DNA from: Paludibaculum fermentans_A
Lineage (GTDB): Bacteria; Acidobacteriota; Terriglobia; Bryobacterales; Bryobacteraceae
Length of the DNA stretch: 64,000 bases
Reading direction: 5' to 3'
NCBI RefSeq assembly: GCF_051172195.1
Contig: NZ_JBPJAQ010000003.1
Coordinates: 620,001-684,000 of the forward strand
Below, piece by piece: positions 26,131 through 34,385 of the stretch. The notes beneath the pieces were generated by a model, which was not told the origin of the DNA, did no database searches, and was given only the letters and a program-made list of their open reading frames with translations. Each line of letters starts with the position of its first letter. Positions within the stretch are counted from its first letter, which is position 1. The position numbers and the translations under genes were made by a program.

Positions 26131-27308
26131 ACGGATGCGGCGGCGACTGCCTGGAGGGCGGCGGCGAAGCCCGGGATCGACTTGCGGATCATCTCTTCCG
26201 GGACGGTGAGGGAGAGGCGGAGGTAGCCCGCACGGCCGAAGCCGGCGCCAGGTACGCCCAGCACACCCTCTTTCGCGAGTAGCCGGACGAAGGCGATGTC
26301 GTCCGCGATGGGCGTCTTCATGAAGACGTAGAACGTACCTTCCGGCTTGCGAACGTCATAGCCGGCTGCGGTGAGCGAGTCGCAGAGCAGGTCGCGTTTG
26401 CGTTCGTAGCCGGAGACGTCCACGGTGCTCTCCATGGCCTGGAGTTCCACCAGTTGCCAGAGGGCGGGCGCATTGATGAACCCGAGGATGCGGTTGGTGA
26501 AAGCGCAGGCGGCGCGCAGGGCGGTGCGATCCCTGACCAGGGGCGAGAGCGCCAGGTAGCCGATGCGTTCGCCGGGCAGGGCCTGCGACTTCGACCACGA
26601 GTTGCAGATGGCCGTATTGGCGATGAGCGACGCTACTTCGGGCTGTGACTTGCCATCGAAGACGAGGTGCTTGTAGGGCTCGTCGCTGATGACCAGGATC
26701 TCGTGGTCGCAACCGGCCAGCAGCGAGTTGAGATCGCGCAGGACGGAGGCCGGGTAGACGCGGCCGGTGGGGTTGTTGGGCGTGTTGAGGATGATGGCCC
26801 GGGTGCGCGGAGTAATGGCCGCGGCGATGCGGTCGATGTCGGGGAGGAAGTCCGCGCCGGTTTCGACGGGCACCATGCGGCCGGCATGATTGCTGATGTA
26901 GAAGCGGTACTCCGAGAAGCACGGCATCAGCACGATGACTTCGTCACCAGGATCGAGGATCGACTTCAGGATGACGTTGCAGGCGCCGGCAGAGCCGACG
27001 GTCATGAAGATGTCTTCGGCATCGAAGGGCAGGCCGGTTTCGCGGCGCAACTGCCGGGCCACGGCCTGGCGGACCAGCGGGAAGCCGGGATTCGGCATGT
27101 AGCCATGGGCGTTTGGGAGGCCGGCGGCCACGACGCGCTGGAGCGCCTGCAGGACCTGGGCCGGCGGCTCGACGTCAGGATTGCCCAGGGTAAAGTCATA
27201 CACGTTTTCCGCGCCTCGTTCCTGCTTCATGCGCGCGCCTTCCTCGAACATGCGCCGGATCCAGGAGGAGTTTGCCAGTTGCGTGGTGATGGCTTGCGAG
27301 ATGTTCAT
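26127..27308 (-). CDS. PLP-dependent class I/II aminotransferase
   Basis: 393 residues, fold-type I. NTPNNPTG is at 175-182, the cofactor Asp209 is in ISDEPY, and Lys240 is the Schiff-base lysine in NSWSKSQALPGERIG. It is the last gene of a five-gene minus-strand operon with iorA, iorB, a phenylacetate-CoA ligase-like gene and an ACT protein. In that setting it most likely interconverts aromatic amino acids and aryl-pyruvates. Sequence alone cannot separate aromatic from aspartate preference. Confidence 0.9.
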   Translation of the reverse strand: MNISQAITTQLANSSWIRRMFEEGARMKQERGAENVYDFTLGNPDVEPPAQVLQALQRVVAAGLPNAHGYMPNPGFPLVRQAVARQLRRETGLPFDAEDIFMTVGSAGACNVILKSILDPGDEVIVLMPCFSEYRFYISNHAGRMVPVETGADFLPDIDRIAAAITPRTRAIILNTPNNPTGRVYPASVLRDLNSLLAGCDHEILVISDEPYKHLVFDGKSQPEVASLIANTAICNSWSKSQALPGERIGYLALSPLVRDRTALRAACAFTNRILGFINAPALWQLVELQAMESTVDVSGYERKRDLLCDSLTAAGYDVRKPEGTFYVFMKTPIADDIAFVRLLAKEGVLGVPGAGFGRAGYLRLSLTVPEEMIRKSIPGFAAALQAVAAASV

Positions 27309-27317
27309 GCGGGCCGG

Positions 27318-27749
27318 TTACCTGTCATTGAGGGCAGCGGAGTCGAGCACATTCATGCCCCCGGCGCGGAGCTTCTCGATGGCGGCATCCGGGTGGTCGA
27401 AGCGGAAGATGAGCGCGGCCTTACCTGCATGAACGAAGGGGAAGGCGTACATGTACTCGATGTTGATGGTGGAGCCTTCAAAGAGGTCCAGCACGGAGGA
27501 CAGGCCGCCCGGGCGATCGGGCACTTCGACAGCGACCACTTCCGTGACGCGGACGACGAAGCCTTCCGCTTCCAGCAGGCTTTTGGCGCGCTGCCAGTCG
27601 GAGACGACGACGCGGAGGATGCCGAATCGTTGCGAATCGGCCAGGGACATGGCCTGCATGTTGATGCCTTCGCGCGCCAGCAGGCGGCACGGGGCGATGA
27701 GGTGGCCTGGTTTATTTTCCGAAAAGATGGAGAGCTGTTGAATCTTCAT
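27318..27749 (-). CDS. Tandem ACT-domain protein
   Basis: A 143-residue protein made of two ACT modules: residues 1-70 (KIQQLSIFSENKPGHLIAPC) and 71-143 (AVEVPDRPGGLSSVLDLFEG). ACT modules bind amino acids allosterically. The ATG overlaps the ligase stop by four bases (ATGA), indicating translational coupling, and the aminotransferase begins 9 bases after its stop. It is probably the amino-acid sensor that tunes the aryl-acid operon. ACT proteins are repeatedly found with PaaK-like ligases and IorAB. Confidence 0.9.
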   Translation of the reverse strand: MKIQQLSIFSENKPGHLIAPCRLLAREGINMQAMSLADSQRFGILRVVVSDWQRAKSLLEAEGFVVRVTEVVAVEVPDRPGGLSSVLDLFEGSTINIEYMYAFPFVHAGKAALIFRFDHPDAAIEKLRAGGMNVLDSAALNDR

Positions 27750-29077
27750 GACGGCAGCCGCCTATCAATGACGCGTTTGGCCTTTCCTTCACTGCGCTGG
27801 ATGGTGTGGGGTTCGACGAGGCGGACCTGGACGCGCAAGCCGAGCACGTGTTCCAGCGCGTCGGCGATCTTCGTGCTGAGTTCTTCGAGGGCGCCGATCC
27901 TGTCGCTGAAGGTCTCGGGTGTGACTTCCACCAGGACTTCCATCTGATCGAGGCCATGCATGCGGGTGAGGACGATCTGGTAGTGCGGCAGCGTGCCTTC
28001 GACATCGAGCAGCGCCGCTTCCACCTGGGAGGGAAATACATTGACGCCGCGGATGATCAGCATGTCGTCACTGCGGCGGCCGATGCGGCGCATGCGGCGG
28101 AGAGAGCGTCCACAGGGGCAGGGGCCGGGCAGCAGGGCGGTGATGTCGCGGGTGCGGTAGCGGATCATCGGCATCGCCTGTTTGCTGAGGGTGGTGAGGA
28201 CGAGTTCGCCTTCCTCGCCTTCGGGCAGCACGGCGCCGGTTTCGGGGTCGATGATCTCCGGGTAGAAGTGATCCTCAAAAATATGGAGGCCGTTCTGCTC
28301 AGGGCACTCGATGGCGACGCCGGGCCCGATGATTTCGGAGAGGCCGTAGATGTCGATGGCGCGCACGCCGGAGAGCGTTTCGATGCGTTTTCGCATGGAG
28401 GGGGTCCAGGGCTCGGCTCCGAAGACGCCCACGCGGAGGGGGAGGTCGCGGATGTCGATGTCCATCTCAGCGGCGCGCTCGATCATGTGGAGGAAATAGC
28501 TGGGCGTGCAGCAGATGGCGGTGACGCCGAAATCCTTCATGACCATGATCTGCCGGTCGGTATTGCCGCCGGAGATGGGGATGACGGTGGCGCCCAGGCC
28601 TTCGGCTCCGTAGTGGGCTCCGAGGCCGCCCGTGAAGAGCCCGTAGCCGTAGGCGTTCTGGATGATGTCTCCATGGTGCAGGCCGCAGGCGGCAAAGCTG
28701 CGCATCATGACGGAGGTCCAGACATCGACATCCTGCTGGGTGTAGGCGACGACGATGGGTTTGCCGGTGGTGCCGCTGGAGGCGTGCAGGCGCACAATCT
28801 CCTCCATCGGGCTGGCAAACAAACCGAAGGGGTAGGTGTCGCGGAGGTCGGTCTTTGTGGTGAAAGGCAGCAGGGCGATGTCGGAGAGCGAGGCAATGGA
28901 CTCAGGGGTGAGCGCCCGGTCATTCATGCGCGAGCGGAACAGCGGTACGCGGTCGAAGGCGCGTGTGACGATGTTCCTCAGGCGGCTGAACTGCAGTTCC
29001 GCCAGCAGGGCGGAGGGGACGTAATCCTGCGCGCTGTCCGGATGGAACGCCACGCAGGCTTCTTTGACAGCGATCAT
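27746..29077 (-). CDS. paaK: Phenylacetate-CoA ligase-like enzyme
   Basis: 443 residues of the adenylate-forming family. The P-loop SSGTTGKP is at 100-107; AYGYGLFTGGLGAHYGAEGLG, GAEPWTPSMR, YGLSEIIGPG and IRYRTRDIT follow in the order of PaaK, and the C-terminal small domain ends with a basic tail (SEGKAKRVIDRRL) bearing the catalytic-type lysine. It activates aryl-acetates such as phenylacetate or indoleacetate with ATP and CoA. The start has a GGAGGAA site, and the gene overlaps iorB by four bases. With iorAB and the aminotransferase it links aryl-acetate to aromatic amino acids. Confidence 0.9.
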   Translation of the reverse strand: MIAVKEACVAFHPDSAQDYVPSALLAELQFSRLRNIVTRAFDRVPLFRSRMNDRALTPESIASLSDIALLPFTTKTDLRDTYPFGLFASPMEEIVRLHASSGTTGKPIVVAYTQQDVDVWTSVMMRSFAACGLHHGDIIQNAYGYGLFTGGLGAHYGAEGLGATVIPISGGNTDRQIMVMKDFGVTAICCTPSYFLHMIERAAEMDIDIRDLPLRVGVFGAEPWTPSMRKRIETLSGVRAIDIYGLSEIIGPGVAIECPEQNGLHIFEDHFYPEIIDPETGAVLPEGEEGELVLTTLSKQAMPMIRYRTRDITALLPGPCPCGRSLRRMRRIGRRSDDMLIIRGVNVFPSQVEAALLDVEGTLPHYQIVLTRMHGLDQMEVLVEVTPETFSDRIGALEELSTKIADALEHVLGLRVQVRLVEPHTIQRSEGKAKRVIDRRLPS

Positions 29078-29547
29078 GCATTCCTCCCGGTTTCGAAGGC
29101 AGCGAAGTTCATTGAGTGCAATTTGGGGGCGAGGTGGCCGGTGATGGCGGTGAGCCAGGCGGATTCCGGAAAGTCGAGGTGGCGGCTGAGCACGCCCAGC
29201 AGGGCGACGTTGATGCTCTTGTCACTTTTCAGCTTGTGGCCGGCCAGGAGGGAAGGATCAATCAGGATGCCAGCCGGCTTCAGGACAGCCCGGTTGACCT
29301 CGATTTGAGTGGGATCGAGGACGACCAGGAAATCCGCCTCGCCGTCCGGGACCATGGGGCTGAAGACACGCGAGCCGAAGCGCACATCACTGGAGACAGA
29401 GCCGCCGCGCTGGCTCATGCCGTGGATCTCGCTCTTTTTGACGTCGAGGCCCGCGGCGAACGCGACGTCGGCGACTATGTCAGACGCTTTGAGGACCCCT
29501 TGTCCGCCCAGGCCGGCGATGACGATATTCCTGACGTTACTGCTCAT
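29074..29547 (-). CDS. iorB: Indolepyruvate ferredoxin oxidoreductase, beta subunit
   Basis: A 157-residue gamma-type domain of 2-oxoacid oxidoreductases: VIAGLGGQGVLKASDIVADVA at the start, EIHGMSQRGGSVSSDVRFG and EADFLVVLDPTQIEVNR follow in normal order. It pairs with the IorA chain to decarboxylate aryl-pyruvates to aryl-acetyl-CoA with ferredoxin as electron carrier, or the reverse. Its ATG lies inside the end of iorA (11-base overlap), and its stop overlaps the ligase ATG. Confidence 0.92.
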   Translation of the reverse strand: MSSNVRNIVIAGLGGQGVLKASDIVADVAFAAGLDVKKSEIHGMSQRGGSVSSDVRFGSRVFSPMVPDGEADFLVVLDPTQIEVNRAVLKPAGILIDPSLLAGHKLKSDKSINVALLGVLSRHLDFPESAWLTAITGHLAPKLHSMNFAAFETGRNA

Positions 29548-31174
29548 GGGTGCTGCCCTCCGGGCACTTCTCGTACTGTTTGATGGCTCCGGCGGCCAGC
29601 AGGCAGTTGCGGCGCGCGATGATGACGGACAGCTGGCCGGAGTCGAGGCTGCTCTTCACAAGTTCGGTGAAGGCGGCGGGATCGCGGGTGGGGTCGACCA
29701 CATGTACATCGGGGATACCCATGGCGCGAATCACATTTTCGAAGATGAACTTGCCGGTGCTGGCGTGGTCGAGCGTGCGGCCGGTGCCGGGGTGCTCCTG
29801 CAGCCCGGTCATGGCGGTGGTGCCGTTGTCGAGGATGAGCAGCAGGTGGCCGGTGGGCGGCGGGTTGTACACCATCTCGACCAGGCCCGTGATGCCGCTG
29901 TGAACGAAGGTGCTATCGCCGATAACGCTGACGACGCGGCGGGCTTCTTCAGCGGGCAGGGTATGGCGAAGCCCGAGTCCGACGCCGATGGACGCGCCCA
30001 TGCAGACCAGGGTGTCCATGGCGAGGAAGGGTGGCAGGACTCCGAGAGAGTAGCAGCCGATATCGCCGGAGACGATGCAGCCGAGGTCCCTCAACGCGGT
30101 GAAGACGGTGCGGTGCGGGCAACCGTGACACAGTTCCGGGGGCTTGCCGGGCACCGGTTTCGGTTCAGGTGAGGTATCGCCGGCTTCCAGACGACGGACA
30201 CGCGCCACGTTCAACTCTCCAAAGCGGAAGGCCTCCGCATTGGTCTGGACGCGGATGCCGGCGGCGCGGGCTGCGTCGGCGAGATAGGGGTCGCCTTCCT
30301 CAATGACGAGAGTGCGCGTGTGGGAGGCGGCAAAGGTCCTCATCAATTCCAGAGGCAGCGGGTAAGTCATGCCGAGCTTGAGGACACTGGCCTGCGGCAG
30401 GGCTTCGCGGACGTACTGGAAGGAGACTCCGGAGGTGATGACGCCCAGGGCCTCGTCGCCTGGAACCATCGCCAGCGGGCCTTCCTTCTCGTTCCACTGG
30501 GCCATCTCCGCCAGCTTGGCGCGTAGTTTGTGGTGAGCGGGCCGGGCGTAAGCCGGGATCATTACGCGTGCCGGGACGTCGCGCACATAGCCGGCGGATG
30601 GGGCGGGCGGCAGGGCATGCCCCGGAGTCTCGACGATGGTTTTCGAGTGGCAGACGCGGGTGGTCATGCGGAGCAGGACGGGGATGCTCCAGCGCTCGGA
30701 TATTTCGATGGCGAGGAGGGTGAAGTTGTAGGCGTCCTGCGAGTCGGCGGGCTCGAGCATGGGGAGTCCGGCGGCCACGGCGTAGCGGCGGTTGTCCTGC
30801 TCGTTCTGGCTGGAGGCCATGCCGGGATCGTCGGCGGAGACGATGACGAGGGCTCCGCGGACTCCGGTGTAGGCCACCGTGAAGAGCGGGTCGGCGGCCA
30901 CGTTGAGGCCCACGTGCTTCATGGTGACGAGCGCGCGTCCTCCCCCGAAGGCGACACCGATGCCGACCTCGAGGGCGACCTTCTCGTTGGGCGACCACTG
31001 GGCGCGTCCGCCGAGAGTGTGGAGGGATTCCAGGATTTCAGTGGACGGGGTGCCGGGATAGCCGGTGCCCAGGGTGAGCTGCGCATGGAAGGCGGCAAGC
31101 GCCACTGCTTCATCACCGCTGAGGATGCGCCGGGATGGTGCGGTTGGATGGTTCAAAACGAGCTGGCCTCGCAC
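29537..31174 (-). CDS. iorA: Indolepyruvate ferredoxin oxidoreductase, alpha subunit, without ferredoxin domain
   Basis: 545 residues. The first part has LSGDEAVALAAFHAQL and GTGYPGTPSTEILE (pyrimidine-binding domain). The second part has ELCHGCPHRTVFTALRDLGC and the TPP-binding GDSTFVHSGITGLVEMVYN. Usual IorA chains end with a 4Fe-4S ferredoxin domain, but here the chain ends about 30 residues after PAAFTELV, and only single cysteines (RNCLLAAG, YEKCPEG) remain. GTG at 31174 is the given start; a TTG at 31156 after GAGG is also possible. It is the first gene of the aryl-acid operon. Confidence 0.9.
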   Translation of the reverse strand: MRGQLVLNHPTAPSRRILSGDEAVALAAFHAQLTLGTGYPGTPSTEILESLHTLGGRAQWSPNEKVALEVGIGVAFGGGRALVTMKHVGLNVAADPLFTVAYTGVRGALVIVSADDPGMASSQNEQDNRRYAVAAGLPMLEPADSQDAYNFTLLAIEISERWSIPVLLRMTTRVCHSKTIVETPGHALPPAPSAGYVRDVPARVMIPAYARPAHHKLRAKLAEMAQWNEKEGPLAMVPGDEALGVITSGVSFQYVREALPQASVLKLGMTYPLPLELMRTFAASHTRTLVIEEGDPYLADAARAAGIRVQTNAEAFRFGELNVARVRRLEAGDTSPEPKPVPGKPPELCHGCPHRTVFTALRDLGCIVSGDIGCYSLGVLPPFLAMDTLVCMGASIGVGLGLRHTLPAEEARRVVSVIGDSTFVHSGITGLVEMVYNPPPTGHLLLILDNGTTAMTGLQEHPGTGRTLDHASTGKFIFENVIRAMGIPDVHVVDPTRDPAAFTELVKSSLDSGQLSVIIARRNCLLAAGAIKQYEKCPEGSTHEQ

Positions 31175-31256
31175 AAAGAGGAGTAAAAGAGAAGTTTATG
31201 TTAAATATGACGCGGGGAGCAAACGGGCGGCTGGGGGGCGGTGGAGAGTGGGGCGA

Positions 31257-31634
31257 TCAGAGTTTCGACTTGAGGAGCTTGGCCGGTGCGCGGAGACGCC
31301 ATGCTTCGAGTATGTGCTGCGCGAGGTCGTCGTCGCTGATGCGATCGAGTTCCACGCCGACCCAGCCGCTGACACCGACGTAGGGCGGGTAGTAGAAGGT
31401 CTCGGGCCAGGTGGCGAGCATGGTGGCCTGGGCGCCGGGTGGTACCGGAATGCAGACCGCGATGTGGCCATCGTTGTGATGGTTGTTGGAGAACATGGTG
31501 AAGACCTTCTTGTTGACGAAGAAGGTGGGTTCGCCGTGAGAGAGCTTCTCCATGGTGCCGGGCAGGCCCAGGCAGATGCGGCGGACGCGCTGCAGGTGGG
31601 CTTCCGAGTCGATGGGTTTAACGGATTTCGGCAT
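31257..31634 (-). CDS. MmcQ/YjbR-family protein
   Basis: A 125-residue protein starting MPKSVKPIDSEAHLQ. Features of the MmcQ/YjbR fold: LHLQRVRRICLGLPGTMEKLSHGEPTFFV-type opening (here EAHLQRVRRICLGLPGTMEK), VFTMFSNNHHNDGHIAV in the centre and GWVGVELD plus a helix ending near LRAPAKL. Such proteins have a double-wing DNA-binding-like fold; most are uncharacterised. The region before the ATG has only a weak GAGGGG site. It lies just after the iorA start on the same strand, as an independent unit. Confidence 0.85.
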   Translation of the reverse strand: MPKSVKPIDSEAHLQRVRRICLGLPGTMEKLSHGEPTFFVNKKVFTMFSNNHHNDGHIAVCIPVPPGAQATMLATWPETFYYPPYVGVSGWVGVELDRISDDDLAQHILEAWRLRAPAKLLKSKL

Positions 31635-31731
31635 GCGATGAGTGGGCCCCTCTGAGGTGATTGTCGCGCGAAACCGGGGTCGGGCAGGGGCAGGGTGGAA
31701 CCCGGCGAGCGGGACTGGTGTCGAATGCAGC

Positions 31732-33081
31732 GTGATCAGGATTCGCGTGTCCAGTCCGGTGTTGGAAGATCCTGGGTTGCCGCTCAATTGGAAGCTGCAG
31801 GCGTGGATGCTGTCGACGCTTTTCTTCTGTCTGCCGTTCTGGGAATTCCCGGGCGGCGAGTTGTGGATGATGTGGCCGCTGCCGCAGTATGCGCTGATTC
31901 TCGCGCTGTGCACTGCCCTGATGACGGCGGTCTTCTTCCTGGGGCCGGCGCTGGCGGTTCAGGCTAGCGGTAAGTCCCTGACTGAGGCGGTGGCGTTGTC
32001 TGTTGGAACCGTTCCTGCGATGGGGATACGTGTCTGCTGCGTCGGGATGCTGGTCTTGTGGATTGCGGAGCTTCTGGGCCTCGCGCTCTACCTAGTGAAC
32101 TACGGAAGAGAGCTGATAGATTCGCAGTGGGGTCTCGGTTGTCTGGCAGTGGGTGTGCTCGGTTTTCTCTTCCTGACTGCATGGCAGAGTCCGTTGATCA
32201 GCGGTCGGATGGCCTTTCTGTCTACGAAATTGGGCCTGGCGATTCTGCTCGCCGCGCTGTTTCGGGTGCGCGACGGGTGGCCGGCGATTCAGCATGGGTT
32301 TGTCAACCAGGGAGAGTACTGGGGCGGAAGCGTGCTGTGGCGCGGCTTCGCGCAGCTGGTCGCCTATTTGGCTCCGCTCGCACTGGTTGCCGCCGCATGG
32401 GGCGGCCGAAGCGCAGGACGCAAACAGGTTGTCTATACGGCCGCCTTGGGCTGGATGTTGCCGCTGTTCGTCGCGCTGCTGCTGATTGGTTTGACCAACG
32501 TGGCGGTTGGCAGTTCCGAGTTTTACCAGCCCAGCCTGCAGCCGAACGTCGCGATGGCACTCTGGGCGAAGAGCGCCCGGTCCGGTGTGACAGTCCGCGT
32601 CCTGATTGCGTCCGTGACCGTGTTTGGCGCCCTGCGATTCTGCATCCGGGGGCTCGCGGACATGACGGCGATCGGTAGCCGCAACGTGCGTATGAAGTGG
32701 CTGATGACCGCGGGCTCCATGCTGCTGATCACGGGGCTGACCCTGTACGTGTGGACCGATCAAGTTGACCGGCTCAGGACGGCGCCTTCGCACATCCTGG
32801 CGGTGACCGCTGTCGTTCTCACCGCCGACCTGCTAATGCGCCGCTGGAGGAACGCGACTGAGTGCAGGTTCGACTGGGCTGGCTGTCTGGCAGTGGCCGC
32901 CGGACTGGCTTCTCCCTGGTATCTTCCCTACTGGTTTGTGGGCTTCCGATATGAATTCTGTCCGCAACAGTCGATTTTGCCTGCTTGCGGAGTTGCGTTT
33001 GTGGCCTGCCTGCTGTGCCGGTGCTTCGAGCGGATTCTGGCCACCCGCCGGCCTGGGATTGCATCGCCCTCGCTGCCGTAA
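31732..33081 (+). CDS. Polytopic membrane protein, possible APC-type transporter
   Basis: About 449 residues from the GTG at 31732; the start is uncertain because the open frame begins upstream and no strong ribosome site is visible. Around 12 hydrophobic helices are present, e.g. WMLSTLFFCLPFWEF, YALILALCTALMTAVFFLG, GCLAVGVLGFLFLTAW, LVAYLAPLALVAAAWG and GWMLPLFVALLLIGL. The length and helix count suit an amino-acid/nucleobase permease-like fold, but no diagnostic motif was seen. Not part of an obvious operon. Confidence 0.6.
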   Translation: MIRIRVSSPVLEDPGLPLNWKLQAWMLSTLFFCLPFWEFPGGELWMMWPLPQYALILALCTALMTAVFFLGPALAVQASGKSLTEAVALSVGTVPAMGIRVCCVGMLVLWIAELLGLALYLVNYGRELIDSQWGLGCLAVGVLGFLFLTAWQSPLISGRMAFLSTKLGLAILLAALFRVRDGWPAIQHGFVNQGEYWGGSVLWRGFAQLVAYLAPLALVAAAWGGRSAGRKQVVYTAALGWMLPLFVALLLIGLTNVAVGSSEFYQPSLQPNVAMALWAKSARSGVTVRVLIASVTVFGALRFCIRGLADMTAIGSRNVRMKWLMTAGSMLLITGLTLYVWTDQVDRLRTAPSHILAVTAVVLTADLLMRRWRNATECRFDWAGCLAVAAGLASPWYLPYWFVGFRYEFCPQQSILPACGVAFVACLLCRCFERILATRRPGIASPSLP

Positions 33082-33260
33082 TCACTTTTCAGCAGCGCCG
33101 TCACCTGTTCCAGGGATTCCCCCACAACACGAGCCGGGCGCAGAATATTGCATGGGCGGGGCGCAAGTCCTTCCCTGTTTCATGGCTCCACCGTATTTTC
33201 ACGGAGCTGATCCGGCGAACACCACGTCGTCGCGGCTGCCGGATCTGAAGAAAGGAGACT

Positions 33261-34364
33261 ATGAAGGAGATTACCCGCTACCTGATCGAGAACTGGCAAT
33301 TGCTGGTGGTGCCCACCGCTGTTTTTGGCGTGGTGATGGCGGCCGGCATCTTCGTCCGGCGGTTGATCTTCAACCGGTTGCATGCCTGGGCCGGACGCAC
33401 GAACAGCCATCTCGATGACACTACCCTGCAGTCGCTACACGGGCCATTCCTCTTCTGGATTGCGATTCTTGGATTGCACCTGGCCACACAGTCCGCTGAG
33501 GTGCCGCCGAAAGCCTCCGCGCTGCTGGCGAAGATCTTCCTGATCCTATGGATCCTGTCGTTGACCATCGTGTGCTCGCGGCTGGTTGTGCTGGTGATCA
33601 AACACAAGGGCAGCAAGCTGTACGGCGCCCTGCCGGTGACTACGCTGACGCAGACGCTGGCGCGCCTGTTCGTGATCAGTTGCGGCGCATTGATCCTGCT
33701 GAATACCCTGGGGATCTCCATTACCCCGATCCTGACGGCCCTGGGTGTCGGCGGCCTGGCGGTTGCCCTGGCATTGCAGGATACGCTCTCGAATCTCTTC
33801 GCGGGGTTCTACCTCAGCATCGCCGGGCAGGTGCGCGCTGGCGACTACATCAAGCTCAGCTCGGGCGAGGAGGGCTACGTGGCCGATATGGATTGGCGGA
33901 GCACGACGTTGCGGGCACTGGCCAACAACTACATCGTGGTGCCCAACGCCCACCTGGCGCGGGCTATCCTTACGAACTATCATTTGCCGGAGACGCGGAT
34001 GTCGCTGTCGATCCCGGTGAGCGTCAGCTACGACTCCGACCCCGATGTGATCGAGCAGTTGCTGGTGGAGGAAGCCAAGGCAGCGGCCGGGGAGATTCCC
34101 GGTTTGCTGGCGGAGCCCTCGCCATTCGTGCGCTTCATTCCTGGGTTCGGACCTTCGTCCCTGGACTTTACCCTGATCTGCCAGGTTGCAGAGTTTGTCG
34201 ACCAATACTTCGTCCAGCACGAACTGCGCAAGCGGATCTTCCGGCGCTTTCGCCGCGATGGGATTCTCATCCCCTTCCCAACGCGTACCTTGTACATGCA
34301 GGAACGGGAGCCGGTCCTGCCCACGCAGGGGGTGAATTCCCACCGCAACGCTGCTTCTGCGTAA
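33261..34364 (+). CDS. Small-conductance mechanosensitive channel (MscS family)
   Basis: 367 residues with an AAAGGAGA ribosome site. Three to four membrane helices occupy the first 160 residues. The pore region ILTALGVGGLAVALALQDTL (157-176) with the following SNLFAGFYLSIAGQVRAGDYIKL is the signature of MscS TM3 and the cytoplasmic beta domain. The C-terminal cage continues with EEGYVADMDWRSTTLRALAN and VPNAHLARAIL. It is an inner-membrane channel that opens under membrane tension during osmotic downshock. Single gene, convergent with a UroD-type gene. Confidence 0.92.
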   Translation: MKEITRYLIENWQLLVVPTAVFGVVMAAGIFVRRLIFNRLHAWAGRTNSHLDDTTLQSLHGPFLFWIAILGLHLATQSAEVPPKASALLAKIFLILWILSLTIVCSRLVVLVIKHKGSKLYGALPVTTLTQTLARLFVISCGALILLNTLGISITPILTALGVGGLAVALALQDTLSNLFAGFYLSIAGQVRAGDYIKLSSGEEGYVADMDWRSTTLRALANNYIVVPNAHLARAILTNYHLPETRMSLSIPVSVSYDSDPDVIEQLLVEEAKAAAGEIPGLLAEPSPFVRFIPGFGPSSLDFTLICQVAEFVDQYFVQHELRKRIFRRFRRDGILIPFPTRTLYMQEREPVLPTQGVNSHRNAASA

Positions 34365-34385
34365 TCCGAGGGAGGGCGGGCAGTT

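Noticed and set aside
26667..30172. Long plus-strand frames (26667-27947, 27806-29308, 29309-30172)
   Set aside because: They are shadows of the five-gene aryl-acid operon on the minus strand, which has clear protein families and coupled overlaps.
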